The notes under the pieces were generated by a model. It made no database searches. It had not been told where the DNA came from and worked only from the letters and a program-made list of their open reading frames with translations. The position numbers were made by a program, and so were the translations under genes. From Lepidodermella squamata (Eukaryota; Gastrotricha), in assembly GCA_047495785.1 (NCBI GenBank), contig JBLDXI010000024.1, positions 3,596,001 through 3,660,000 of the forward strand: a stretch of DNA of 64,000 bases, in the 5' to 3' direction. Below, one piece after another: positions 15,001-23,964 of the stretch (the stretch's first letter is position 1; each line of letters opens with the position of its first letter).

Positions 15001-16095
15001 ATAATGACTATTTCGGTGCCTACAACCAATACCACCTGGATTACAGTGTTACGCACTTTGTCAAAGACAAAATGGGTTATGGTTTATTTTGCTGTTGTCC
15101 TGGCTGGTTTGACCTACATTTGGGGCGGAGTTGGCACTATTCTTTTTAGCGGAAATTTCGACGGTTTCAGTACTGTGGGTCGCGCAATGTTGACGATGTT
15201 CCGAAGTTTACCGAGACTAAGATCGACGCTATTAGGTTACGACAACCGAAGGGACACAAAATCGCCAGTGGTGCTTTGTTTCACATTTTCAGCAACCATC
15301 CTCTACGTAGTCTGGAATTTGTATAGGAGCGTTATCCTTTCGACGTACAGCCGGTTCGCTCAAACTTTCAAGTGCAAGTTCTTGTCGAATGTTGAAAAGA
15401 TGACGGAAGCGCAACTTCGTGATACTTACGAATATCTGAAACGGCGGGCGAGAAATCGTAAGCGAGGCATTGTAGATGAGGATGATCAGCAAACCTCGGC
15501 CGAGCATTTGCATGAATTGACGAGTCGACTCGTTGAAGTTGTAACAAAGCGAGCGACGGATTTCGATGAAGCGAAACTTGACAGGTCACTGTTACATTGG
15601 TTTTTGAACACGATCAAACACTGGCGGGCTTGGCATCAAGCTATCAGACTGCTGGAAATCGGATGGGTGCCCGCTGTTCCTTTGCCATCGAAACCATCCA
15701 GGAACTCACCCCTATCAAGACTATCGCGTCGAGATTCTGAAGTAAAACGTGAAACCAGCGCCGCTACTCGGTGGACATTTTCTGCGGTATCTAAAAGATC
15801 GGTTCAAATTATGCCAGCTTCTGATGACGCTTGGACGGAGGAAGAGCGAGATCAGGCTGCAATGTGGCGCCAGCAGATTGAAATGGACGAATTACAGCTG
15901 GATGGCAGCGTGCCAAAATGGGCGCATGCTTTCGACCAAGTCAGTGCGGCTGGAACGACAAACTTGCCCCGCCCGACTTCTTCGGCAATCCGGGAGGCTT
16001 ATTTGAAAATTGATAGCGTTAAACGCAGTAAGAATTTGATTCAAGAAGACGCGCCCGGTTTCTTGAATCCGGTTGAACCTCACGACAATCGCTGA
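2..16095 (+). CDS. Polycystin-1-like protein, 5' end outside the window
   Basis: Exons by phase: 2-971, 2488-2598, 2662-4193, 4933-5304, 5460-5820, 6134-6732, 8066-8624, 8677-9513, 9563-10708, 10762-10919, 10980-11357, 11416-13512, 13564-13648, 13707-14689, 14743-16095. They sum to 11,541 nt, exactly 3,846 codons plus stop. The frame is open at base 2 in an EGF tail (FTGIDC). The ectodomain repeats a block: LamG type A (FWPLTxD), CCP/sushi-like, EGF-like (FTGPDC), LamG type B (CxxxGxxPLT), CCP, EGF. Three A and three B lectin domains are visible. The large exon 11416-13512 holds a basic RKRR site, a membrane segment (VVAFVLAGLAFL) near 12450, a PLAT/LH2 domain (about 12550-12960) and more membrane helices. 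Exon 13707-14689 is a TOP (polycystin) domain. The last exon has the pore-region signature FDGFSTVGRAMLTMF and a basic, charged tail. Polycystin-1 proteins act as sensory or mechanosensory receptor-channel subunits, often ciliary. I see no canonical GPS cleavage motif. Family assignment is sure; exact splice sites are inferred. Confidence 0.85.
1053..1330. repeat. Degenerate dispersed motif in polycystin intron
   Basis: A motif close to GTGCGGCCTTTATT, usually preceded by GCGATTAATCG or a variant, occurs about five times (near 1071, 1089, 1211, 1284 and 1306). It lies in the intron 972-2487, upstream of the tRNA cluster. A partial reverse-complement copy (TAAAGGCCGC) sits near 1006. No function is visible. 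Confidence 0.6.
1921..1991 (+). tRNA. tRNA-Gly (anticodon CCC)
   Basis: A 71-nt cloverleaf. The acceptor arm GCGCCGC pairs with GCGGCGC and the discriminator is A. A GTGTAACGGTATCAT D-arm gives box A, and GGTTCGACTCC gives box B. The anticodon loop is TTCCCAT, so the anticodon is CCC. A T run follows at about 1996. It is nested in the polycystin intron 972-2487. Confidence 0.95.
2068..2139 (+). tRNA. tRNA-Arg (anticodon TCT)
   Basis: A 72-nt cloverleaf. GCCCTCG pairs with CGGGGGC with one G-T pair, and the discriminator is G. The anticodon stem TTGGA/TTCAA closes the loop CTTCTAA, giving anticodon TCT. The T arm GGGTTCGAGTCCC is intact. It is downstream of and codirectional with the Gly tRNA. 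Confidence 0.95.
2209..2280 (-). tRNA. tRNA-Arg (anticodon CCT)
   Basis: On the minus strand, GCCCTTG pairs with CGGGGGT, with G-T wobbles. The anticodon loop CTCCTAA, closed by TCGGC/GCCGA, gives CCT. The D arm is identical to that of the Arg-TCT gene at 2068, and the T arm differs only by compensating changes. The two are close paralogues in opposite orientation with different anticodons. Confidence 0.94.
2357..2427 (-). tRNA. tRNA-Gly (anticodon CCC), second copy
   Basis: On the minus strand this is nearly identical to the tRNA at 1921. The acceptor is GCGCTGC against GCGGCGC, with one T-G wobble replacing a C-G pair. The anticodon loop TTCCCAT is unchanged. With the other three genes it completes a Gly>Arg>, <Arg<Gly mirror array. 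Confidence 0.94.
4194..4932 (+). other. Polycystin intron, 739 bp
   Basis: AT-rich intron between phase-0 exons, splitting a LamG type A domain. Donor ATT|GTAAGC, acceptor TTTTCCAG. No gene or clear repeat seen inside. Confidence 0.8.
6733..8065 (+). other. Polycystin intron, 1333 bp
   Basis: Donor after TATGGG, acceptor TTCAATAG before GCTTGCAATGC. The join restores a pattern seen in the paralogous module at about 10415 (MAACWHTLGG versus ACNAMLGG). The intron holds an antisense coding-like stretch (6781-7261). The rest, 7262-8065, shows nothing I can name. Confidence 0.75.
6781..7261 (-). pseudogene. Antisense coding-like stretch, unrecognised
   Basis: Two overlapping minus-strand frames without stops run through this part of a polycystin intron. 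The upstream frame begins with a basic, Lys/Gln-rich stretch and a helix (KVQKNIAQAIASLCSFL). The other frame continues with PAAKRRRQPQKSE and a possible amphipathic helix (FAEALAKVIERSEAGHAYHM). A single frameshift or a small intron would join them. The shape, a small basic DNA-binding-like protein, recalls Myb/MADF-type accessory proteins of DNA transposons, but I recognise no family. It may be a decayed element or chance. Confidence 0.3.
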
Positions 16096-16165
16096 TAAGA
16101 AGCAACATTTTCCATTAATACGTGCTGATTGATTACATTTTTAGTTCAACCGAACTTGCGACATT

Positions 16166-16171
16166 AATAAA
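16166..16171 (+). terminator. Poly(A) signal of the polycystin gene
   Basis: AATAAA lies 71 bases after the polycystin stop codon and about 100 bases before the next start codon. Position and sequence fit a cleavage/polyadenylation signal. Confidence 0.6.
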
Positions 16172-16273
16172 AATCTGTGATATTGTTTTCGCACGTGCCT
16201 TATCGTTTCCTTTCTAACTGAATAGTGACTAGTGACTAGTGTAAACACTTCATTCATTTCAGCAATATCTATA

Positions 16274-17397
16274 ATGAAACCTAATAGCACAAAAATTCTG
16301 CGTCCGTGTTACTGCTTCGCTGATGAGTGCATTGACTGGCCGTACAGGCTTATTATGCATGGAATGGTCGAACCAACGGAAGCTGCTGTTGTAGCAATAA
16401 CTTGCATTGTTGCAGCTCGCAGTGTCTCAGCACAACTTGGCAGAATAGCTTCACATTGGGACGAAGAAATCAGCCGAGGCCATTTAAAATGGCGAGTCAC
16501 ATATCAGTTTTACGGAGCTCTACGGAAACTCTTGAGAGCCTTGGTTTTTTTCGGTTTCAACAGGAGCCTTGAGTTGTTTCGACAAGAGTCGCACATCGTG
16601 CGCTACAAAGGCAAACCGGGTCAAGTATTGTGCATCTTCTTCTTTTTTCTAGTCAAATTCGTGAAAACTGCAACGACGTCGTTTCAAGAAATATTCGCTC
16701 TGGCGATAGTGTGGGAGCCGATAATTCGATATGCAGCGTCCAAGCCACATAACGGCTATTTCTATGTTTCATCTAGTCGTCTTTTCAGTGGTTTGGTGGT
16801 TATATTGTCGGGAACACTCGCTGTTTTTTCGCTGTCATTGTTCCGCTGTGAGGCATGTGGCAGCGCATCAGATGGTCTTTATCAGCTAGTAACAAAACTA
16901 CCTGATGGCAGAGTGGAAGATCGTATCCTCGAACTGCTTTCAATCACTGAGTCCTACATTGGCACAGTATTGTCTTGTAAACATTCTTAATTTCTATTTT
17001 CCACTACTAAAATCCTTGTGTATTTCACTATTTAGCGCTGATCATTTTAGGCACGGTAATATTATGTCCTCTACTGCCGGAAATATGGAAGGCTGCAACA
17101 GGCCAGGAGGCTACCAAAATGTCACTCCACGTGGCTCGCATTGGTATCTTGGCTACATTATTTGCCGGCTGGCATCGCCTGATGCATCACGTAAATATGG
17201 GTTTTAACGCTCCTTCGGTTCCAGTCGAGCGATTGAAATTAAAACCGGAGCTGAATTTGTACACAACTTGTGCGTTCAACGCCATGGGCTTTATCGACGA
17301 ATGGCACTGCAATATGGAGAACTTGATCATGCATTTAGAGCACTGCTTGATTCCATTTGCGACGCTCCAGCTGTATCGGGTCTTGAAGAAAAATTAG
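16274..17397 (+). CDS. Multipass membrane protein, family not recognised
   Basis: Two exons, 16274-16976 and 17051-17397, join in phase 1 across a 74-bp intron (donor CTT|GTAAAC, acceptor CATTTTAG). They give 349 residues. The start is the first ATG in the open frame, about 180 bases after the polycystin stop. Hydrophobic stretches that look like helices lie near residues 35-55, 85-105, 118-150, 175-200, 230-250 and 270-285, so six or seven passes are likely. Aromatic-basic loops and several Cys residues, including CEAC near residue 195, are notable. I cannot place it in a receptor or transporter family. The even exon join across the phase and the absence of stops make it a real gene; a function call would be a guess. 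Confidence 0.65.
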
Positions 17398-18660
17398 GAG
17401 CTTAGGTCAATTTGCAGCAACAAAGACTTCCTCAACTCGGATGACAAAAATGTGAACTCATAGTCCCGGCAGCCGCAGTGGAATCAAAAATGCAACTATA
17501 AAATACGTATTTATAAAATAATATATAAAAATACGTTGCCCTCCTTATTAATCATTACAGCTACAAAACATATAATTTGCGTTCTTCATCAGCCTTTTGT
17601 AATTTTCATAGACCGGAGAGAGCTGTGTTGAGTTGTGTCGAGCTGTTCGTAGGATAGTGTGATCATTTGAGCGTTTCTCCGATCAAAATTCTTGTTATTG
17701 TTTCGAAATCCGTGATAAAAGTTATACAGTCATCGTGAAATGATCTTATGAGGAGAGAAGTAAACAGATGATCATTGCATACAGAATGTACAGCTTCTTT
17801 GTAAGCTTTACCGGCTTATTGTTTCCGTACAGAAGTTGTTGCGTAATCATCTCCCACTCTCGCTAGGTCTCTGCTGCTACAAAATAATCCGCAGCCATCG
17901 GCGATGCACTCATTCGCTAGTCATTTTGTCAGAGCCAATTGATTTCCCCAACAGTCGGCAGAACCATTAAGCAACTTCAGCAGTTACAGGAGATGGATTA
18001 CTGAAGTGGTTACCAAGATTGATGCCGCTCACGATCCTGTCCTAAGGTGATAGGATTACACCGACCGTGACCAAGGACGCTTCAGGAAAGCATTGGAAAC
18101 ATCGCGAAAATTGGTTTCCACATTATTTAGCCATACATTCGCAATAATTTCGAAATAATATTTAAATATTTATAAAAACTTAAAAACAACAGTTGGTTAT
18201 ACATTTTTTAGTAAATAATTTTTTTAATGAAAAAATCCCGCAGATTTTAGAAGAAGTCGTTTGATGTTTTTGAGCTGGCACAGGCATCAATTCATCAGCT
18301 TATCCTCGTTCAACTGCAAAATGTTCCGAAGTCTTGCTCACATATTAATGTAGTGGCCAATTTAGATGGCTCTAGTGGCTCTTCTATTCTCATCCCAGTG
18401 CTCAGTTTTGGAGAAATATGCATTTCAGAGTTGGGGGTACTTGATTGTAAAGATAGTTGCGATGCATCTCGTGCCATGACTTTTTTCCTGTCTTATTTAT
18501 TTGTTGATCACGGGTCTTATTTCTATTTTCATCGTTCTAATTTCAGGGTTTAAGATGCGCTTTTGCATCATAGTATGATTTGTATCATTCTCGCGTCTCA
18601 AATACTCACGTACATGATACAAGTAGCCTTTATTGTTCGAAATAGGATATTTTATGCATC
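17398..18660. other. Intergenic spacer
   Basis: About 1.26 kb between the orphan membrane protein and DGAT1. It holds short open frames only (for example 18353-18553), without codon bias or similarity to anything I know. It presumably contains the 3' end of the first gene and the promoter of DGAT1. Confidence 0.6.
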
Positions 18661-20088
18661 ATGGCTGAGAAAACATCACCTTCAAAACTAGCAAAAGATA
18701 ATGGTGCCGAATCTGTGATTCATAAACGAAACGTACACCCTGACCAAGGAGATTCGCCAAAGGTTGAAACCGCCAACGGCAGTCGTCGCACCCCCACAGA
18801 TCACAGCCGCCCTGATAAGCCAGTTCACAAGCTTGTGGATTCGTTGTTTAGCAGTGATAGTGGATTTAGCAACTATCGTGGGTTTCTTAACTTATGTGTC
18901 GTCCTTCTCGTTTTGTCGAATTTCCGAGTAGCTCTCGAGAACATAATCAAATATGGCATCCTGATTGATCCATTTTTTCTCGTGAAAGCCGTGATGGCTG
19001 AGCCAAGGCTTCCAAACACGAACTTGATCATTTTCTCTAATGTGTTCATTTTGTTTGCCCTGTGGATTGAAAAACGCCTAGCATCTGGCAAGTTGACAGA
19101 GTCTCTCGGCCACTCGTTGCATGTCGCTAATTTATCAGTTGTTCTGATTCTCCCAGCCGTTGTCATTCTTGTTTTGCGCCCGTTTCCCATGTTTTCAATG
19201 TTCACTATGAGCATTTATTCAATTTTGTTTCTGAAACTGATTTCATACCAATCTGTTAATCGTTGGTGTCGGAACTGGCGCGCTAAGAATCCGAATGGTG
19301 TTGTACCTGGGTTGAAGCCTGGTGATAAAGTGTATCCCGACAACGTTACGGCAGGAGATATTTACTATTTCATGTTTGCTCCCACGTTGTGCTACGAAAT
19401 TAATTTCCCGCGCACTGAGCGTATTCGCAAGCGGTTCCTTATCAAACGTATCCTGGAAATGATTATATTGTCTCAAGTTATGCTGGCGATGATCCAGCAG
19501 TGGGTTTATCCAACAGTACGCAACTCGCTCCAACCTTTTCAGCAAATGGATATTAGTCGTGTGATTGAACGGATTTGCAAATTAGCGATTCCGAATCACA
19601 TTATTTGGCTCATTTTCTTCTATTGGCTCTTCCATTCTACGCTTAACTTCACCGGCGAGTTGCTCCGTTTTGGTGATCGCGAATTCTACCGAGATTGGTG
19701 GAATGCCGAGTCGGTTGAATCCTTCTGGCAAAATTGGAACATCAGCGTACACCGCTGGTGTGTCCGCCATCTGTATAAACCGATGTTGTACAGAAATTAC
19801 ACGAAACTACAAGCTAGTGCTGCTGTTTTCCTGGTATCAGCGTTCTTCCATGAGTACATGGTGTCTGTCCCTCTGTGCATGTTCCGCCTGTGGGCGTTTT
19901 TGGCCATGTTGTTTCAAGTGCCATTTGCTTTTATAGTGCACAAATGCACCAAAGGTATGGCGGCAAATATGGCCGTATGGCTGTCGCTGATTGTTGGCCA
20001 ACCTATTGCTATTATGATGTACTTCCACGATTACTACGTCCTACACCTTGCTAACCAGGGCGCATCGAATGCCACTGCCAGCATTTAA
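18661..20088 (+). CDS. DGAT1: Diacylglycerol O-acyltransferase 1 (MBOAT family), intronless
   Basis: One uninterrupted 475-residue frame, close to the usual 480-500 of DGAT1. It would make triacylglycerol from diacylglycerol and acyl-CoA in the endoplasmic reticulum. A disordered charged N-terminus (residues 1-60) is followed by the hallmark region [20 protein letters not shown] near 72-92. The MBOAT motif FYRDWWN is near 340 and [12 protein letters not shown] near 363. The presumed catalytic His is in [12 protein letters not shown] near 396. Eight to nine membrane helices are apparent. These motifs fit DGAT1 better than sterol acyltransferase. Unlike almost all its neighbours it has no introns, which may mean an old retrocopy, or simple intron loss. 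The next gene starts 269 bases downstream. Confidence 0.92.
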   Translation: MAEKTSPSKLAKDNGAESVIHKRNVHPDQGDSPKVETANGSRRTPTDHSRPDKPVHKLVDSLFSSDSGFSNYRGFLNLCVVLLVLSNFRVALENIIKYGILIDPFFLVKAVMAEPRLPNTNLIIFSNVFILFALWIEKRLASGKLTESLGHSLHVANLSVVLILPAVVILVLRPFPMFSMFTMSIYSILFLKLISYQSVNRWCRNWRAKNPNGVVPGLKPGDKVYPDNVTAGDIYYFMFAPTLCYEINFPRTERIRKRFLIKRILEMIILSQVMLAMIQQWVYPTVRNSLQPFQQMDISRVIERICKLAIPNHIIWLIFFYWLFHSTLNFTGELLRFGDREFYRDWWNAESVESFWQNWNISVHRWCVRHLYKPMLYRNYTKLQASAAVFLVSAFFHEYMVSVPLCMFRLWAFLAMLFQVPFAFIVHKCTKGMAANMAVWLSLIVGQPIAIMMYFHDYYVLHLANQGASNATASI

Positions 20089-20357
20089 AAAAATCAATGA
20101 AGACTGACTGAAACTATTTTAAAAACTTTTAAGTGCGCGACCTCGTTCAAAAATGAATTATTGTTTCAGCCTCGGTGATTCTTCGATTGATGAAAAAGAC
20201 GAATAATTGCTTAAATTTCTTTATTGCTTACTGATGTATTTTTTCCGTGCCAAACAAAACTTTTTTGAGGTAGAAAACCTTGTGTTGTGTAGGTTTTTGA
20301 GATGCGAAAGAAGATAATACTTGAGAATAAATTTTCTAGGTTTTTTCTGATATCAAA

Positions 20358-21023
20358 ATGTCGATTACTGCCTATAACGGTGGTTCGGTCCTTGCTATGG
20401 CTGGCAAGGATTGCGTCGCTATTGCTTGCGATAAAAGGTTTGATTGTGCACTGAAAAGAAAACATTTACAACTTCTCTCTATTTTTAGATTCGGCGTTCG
20501 TCTTCAGATGGTTTCGACTGAGTTTGAAAAGATTTTCCAAATGGGTCCGTCTTTGTTCCTCGGCCTGTCCGGTCTGACTACGGACATTCAAACTGTGTCG
20601 GAAAAGCTCAAATTCCGCGTCAATCTTTACGAAATGAAGGAAGGCCGTAAGGTTACGCCGAAAGTTTTCTTGACGATGCTTTCGAATTTGCTGTACGAGC
20701 GCCGCTTCGGCCCGTACTTTGTCGAGCCAGTCGTCGCTGGCTTGGACGAACACGGCAAGCCGTTCGTCGCCATGACCGATCTGATCGGAGATGCGATGAT
20801 CAACACTGATTTCACGCTGGCTGGCACTGCGTCCGAGCAGCTGTGGGGCATTTGCGAAACGCTGTGGAAACCCGATCTCGGCCCGGAGGACTTGTTCGAG
20901 ACTTGCGCCCAGTCGCTGTTGAACGCCATGGACCGTGACTGCTTGTCCGGCTGGGGTGCTGTCGTTTATTTGATTGAGAAGAACAAGGTCACGGTGAAGC
21001 ACATCAAGTCGCGAATGGATTAA
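20358..21023 (+). CDS. PSMB3: 20S proteasome subunit beta type-3
   Basis: Starts MSITAYNGGSVLAMAGKDCV, the classic non-catalytic beta-3 N-terminus lacking a mature catalytic Thr. Exons 20358-20437 and 20489-21023 join in phase 2 to give ...DKR-FGVRLQMVS and 204 residues, matching the usual 205. The intron 20438-20488 is 51 bases, has no stop and keeps the frame, so the unspliced reading also looks open; the family alignment shows the 17 extra residues do not belong. GLSGLTTDIQT, ERRFGPYFVEPVVAGLD and the ending KVTVKHIKSRMD are typical of the subunit. It is a structural member of the outer beta ring of the 20S core. Confidence 0.95.
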   Translation: MSITAYNGGSVLAMAGKDCVAIACDKRFDCALKRKHLQLLSIFRFGVRLQMVSTEFEKIFQMGPSLFLGLSGLTTDIQTVSEKLKFRVNLYEMKEGRKVTPKVFLTMLSNLLYERRFGPYFVEPVVAGLDEHGKPFVAMTDLIGDAMINTDFTLAGTASEQLWGICETLWKPDLGPEDLFETCAQSLLNAMDRDCLSGWGAVVYLIEKNKVTVKHIKSRMD

Positions 21024-21825
21024 TCATCGGCTCGTGTTCTTTTCTTTGCTCCGGCTTTTTCAGAAAAAGCTGCAATAGTAGAACATTCTTTCTCTCATTC
21101 TAGAAAAAAATGTGTGACATGCGGTTTAAAACCCGGTTTTTCGTTATTCTGCTTCCCTCGAGGAAAAAAACGCATTCCAAACAGTGATTTATCAATTGAA
21201 AAATTGTGATTTAATTATCATTGTCTGTTTGATTTTGTTCCTAGATTTTTACCAAGTACTAATAGCGGCGGTGATTAATATTCATCCCGCATTATTGACA
21301 CAAGGAATTGTGTTGCGTTGGCCTGGCAATTGAAGTCAGGCGAGTAGTTAGACAAAGCCGGCCTTTGTCTCGCTAGTACCTCAATGAGACACACGTGCGG
21401 ATGATGAGGCAATAAGAGCGCATGAAGGCGGACTTCTTAATGAAATCTACTGTTGATTGTCCACGCTTGGTTGGTGCATTGCTAAATGACCTGATGCGAG
21501 GTGGGCAGAGGCCGTCGAGAAGATATCATCGGCATCTTTCTAACGGTTATAAGCCTACTGGGAAACTGATATGAAAAAATTGAAATTTTGCATTTTTTAT
21601 GGGGGTAAAGGCTTGGTTCATTTTAAAATTAATTGAAGTGCTCAAGTGATTAATTCAAGTACTAGATTTTGAAAACCTAATTTATCTAAAAATTTCGCCT
21701 TTATTTTGAATAGAAATGTTCGATTCTAGGTGATTATATTAGCTGAATTGGCTGAAATCGAGTGATATCTCCCGTCAATTTTTGTTCGATTATTTTTTTC
21801 GCTTCAACAATCAGTGATTATAAGC
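21024..21825. other. Intergenic spacer
   Basis: About 0.8 kb between PSMB3 and TMEM115. No gene, tRNA or clear repeat seen. It should hold the PSMB3 3' UTR and the TMEM115 promoter. Confidence 0.6.
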
Positions 21826-23412
21826 ATGAGCTATCGTGCGGTGTTCACAAATGCATCCTACGTCAAGCAGCAGGTGCAAACAGTGGTCGGTTCTTCGACC
21901 ATTGTCATGAAATTGTTAGCGGCTTGCGTCGTCATAGGATACGGCCTAGGCCAGGTGAGACCCCTATTAAAATTTGAAAAAAAATCTTAAAATTCTGATT
22001 TTTTGTTATTTAGGTACCATCTCTTCTTCCATACGTTGTCATTCAACCCTCTCACATCCTGCCCACAAATTTGTGGGTGTGGACCTACCTCACGTCGCCT
22101 TTCATTGAGCTGCACTGGTGGCAGGCGCTGTTCGATATCGTCGTCATCGTCCTATATGGCAAGCTCCTGCAACCGCTGTGGGGCCCGATGGAACTCGCCG
22201 CTTTTTACTGTGTGCTCAACGTTGTTGTCGAACTTCTCGTCACAATCGCCTACGTCGTGCTTTACTATGCGTCTGGCGATGTGGCCTATTTATTCAGTAC
22301 TTATATCTATGGACAAGCCGCGTGTCTAGCCGGTTTTTTGGTCGCCGTGAAACAGGTAACACATCTAGAAAAAATAACACGAAAATGACCAGAAAAATCT
22401 GGATTTTTATCTATTTTTTGGAATATAGCAAGCAGTTCCTAATTTTCAAAGAATTAAAAATAATAGTTTGAATCTTAAAGGTTGATACAAAATATCATTG
22501 ATTTATTGAGGTTATTTTAATTTTTTTTAATTTTGAGAAAATTTTAATTTTTGTTGAGAAACTCGCAACTAGCTTAAATAATGAATTTGTTGACGAATCT
22601 AAATTTTTTTTAAATGCGAAATTATTTCAATTTTTCCTTAAATTTTACTCAAGGTCATGGGTAATCAAATTGTGATCAACTCGCCGTTCGGTAAACTTCG
22701 CAATCGGGACTTGCCAGTCGCCTTGCTTTATATCCTGTTTGTTCTCTCAATTCTACGCGCCGTCTCACTTACCTATCTAATGCTGTACACTTGCGGAATT
22801 TTCACCTCATGGACATATCTTCGTTTCTATCAACGCCATGGTAATGGCAAAAAAGGCGATCAATCGAATGATTTTGCTTTCGTAACCTTCTTCCCTTACC
22901 TACTCCACGGCCCGGTTCGATTCATATCCGATACCGTGTTCAATATTTTGGTAAAACTATCGATTTGCAAGCCGTTCCAACCAGCGCCGGCGAATAGTGA
23001 AGCATCAAGCCATCACCACACTGGCATGATGGTGGGCCCATCAGCCACTGTTACCCTAAATATGCCGACCGATGCTTTAGAGGCTGAACGTAGAAAACAA
23101 AAGGCGTTGAGAGCGTTGGAAGAGCGGTTGTCGAAATTGCAAGCCCAGCCTTCATCTGCGACGGCCTGGCCGAGTTTAGACGACGCGGCAGCTGGTCCGA
23201 ATGCGGAGCAGTTGCATGCGATGATCAAATCAGCGAATTCGGAGGATCAACGCGGTCCGAGGTTGCCGGTTCCCGACTTTAAGGCGGCTGCGGCGTTGAC
23301 TGCCCAGGCGGCTTCTGTCGGAATTCCGATGCCAAGCCAAACAAATAGCGAGACTCAACAACAAGCTCAACAAACCGCGCCGTCACAACAACAACAACAG
23401 CAGGCACCGTAG
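21826..23412 (+). CDS. TMEM115: TMEM115-like Golgi membrane protein
   Basis: Exons 21826-21954, 22014-22355 and 22654-23412, all phase 0, give 409 residues. The first exon is a short N-terminus plus the first helix. The second contains the family's LPTNLWVWTYLTSPFIE-type segment and a conserved helix with Trp (HWWQALFDIVVIVLYGKLLQP). The third opens with VMGNQIVINSPFGKLRNRDLP, followed by two helices and a long, Gln- and Ala-rich cytosolic tail. TMEM115 (DUF1751) is a four-pass, rhomboid-related but non-proteolytic Golgi protein linked to COG-dependent retrograde traffic. The tail ends in a poly-Gln stretch. The assignment rests on the helix pattern and the INSPFGKLRNRDLP region. Confidence 0.85.
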
Positions 23413-23964
23413 CGGAAACTTGTCGGAGAAAAATTTCTGATATGATATGATATATTTAATTCGAGTTGGTCTATATCCTAGGTATTATTGATATACTAAT
23501 ATGATAATATTAACAAAATTTTGTGGTTGTGTTTGTCGCGACAAAGCAAACTTCTTCTTTTTGATGATGACACCTGGTGCCGCCGCGAGGTGTAAATTTA
23601 TGGACGGTTGATATATGTATTATAAATATATATATACATACTGACACTGAAAAATATTGTATGAACAGTGATGTATTGTTTGGTACTGGTTCGCGCGGTG
23701 CCGAGCGATGTGACTCGACAGTTGCGAAGAAAGTTCGCAATAAAAACACATGGTCTCCGAAACAAGATGCCACTCAATAACCCCGTTTTTTCACATCACA
23801 TGCAAAAAATTAATTTTGCCCTAAATTTTCCAATCAATTTTTTAAACTCATGCCAATTAGATTTTGATAACTAAATTTTTGAATTTATTTTAGATATTTA
23901 TTGATACCGTTGAATTTTTCAACGAAATGCGATGAATTTTTGAGCGAACACGGCCGAATTAAAT
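23413..23964. other. TMEM115 3' UTR and intergenic spacer
   Basis: 552 bases between TMEM115 and the srGAP gene. The only recognisable element is a poly(A) signal, AATAAA, at 23739-23744 about 330 bases past the TMEM115 stop. Confidence 0.6.

Noticed and set aside
18353-18553. A 66-codon + strand frame before DGAT1
   Set aside because: Short, no homology, low coding character; not supported as a gene.
20466-21002. A 178-codon minus-strand frame opposite PSMB3
   Set aside because: The + strand is a clear proteasome subunit with full family match. The reverse frame is open because of codon bias.
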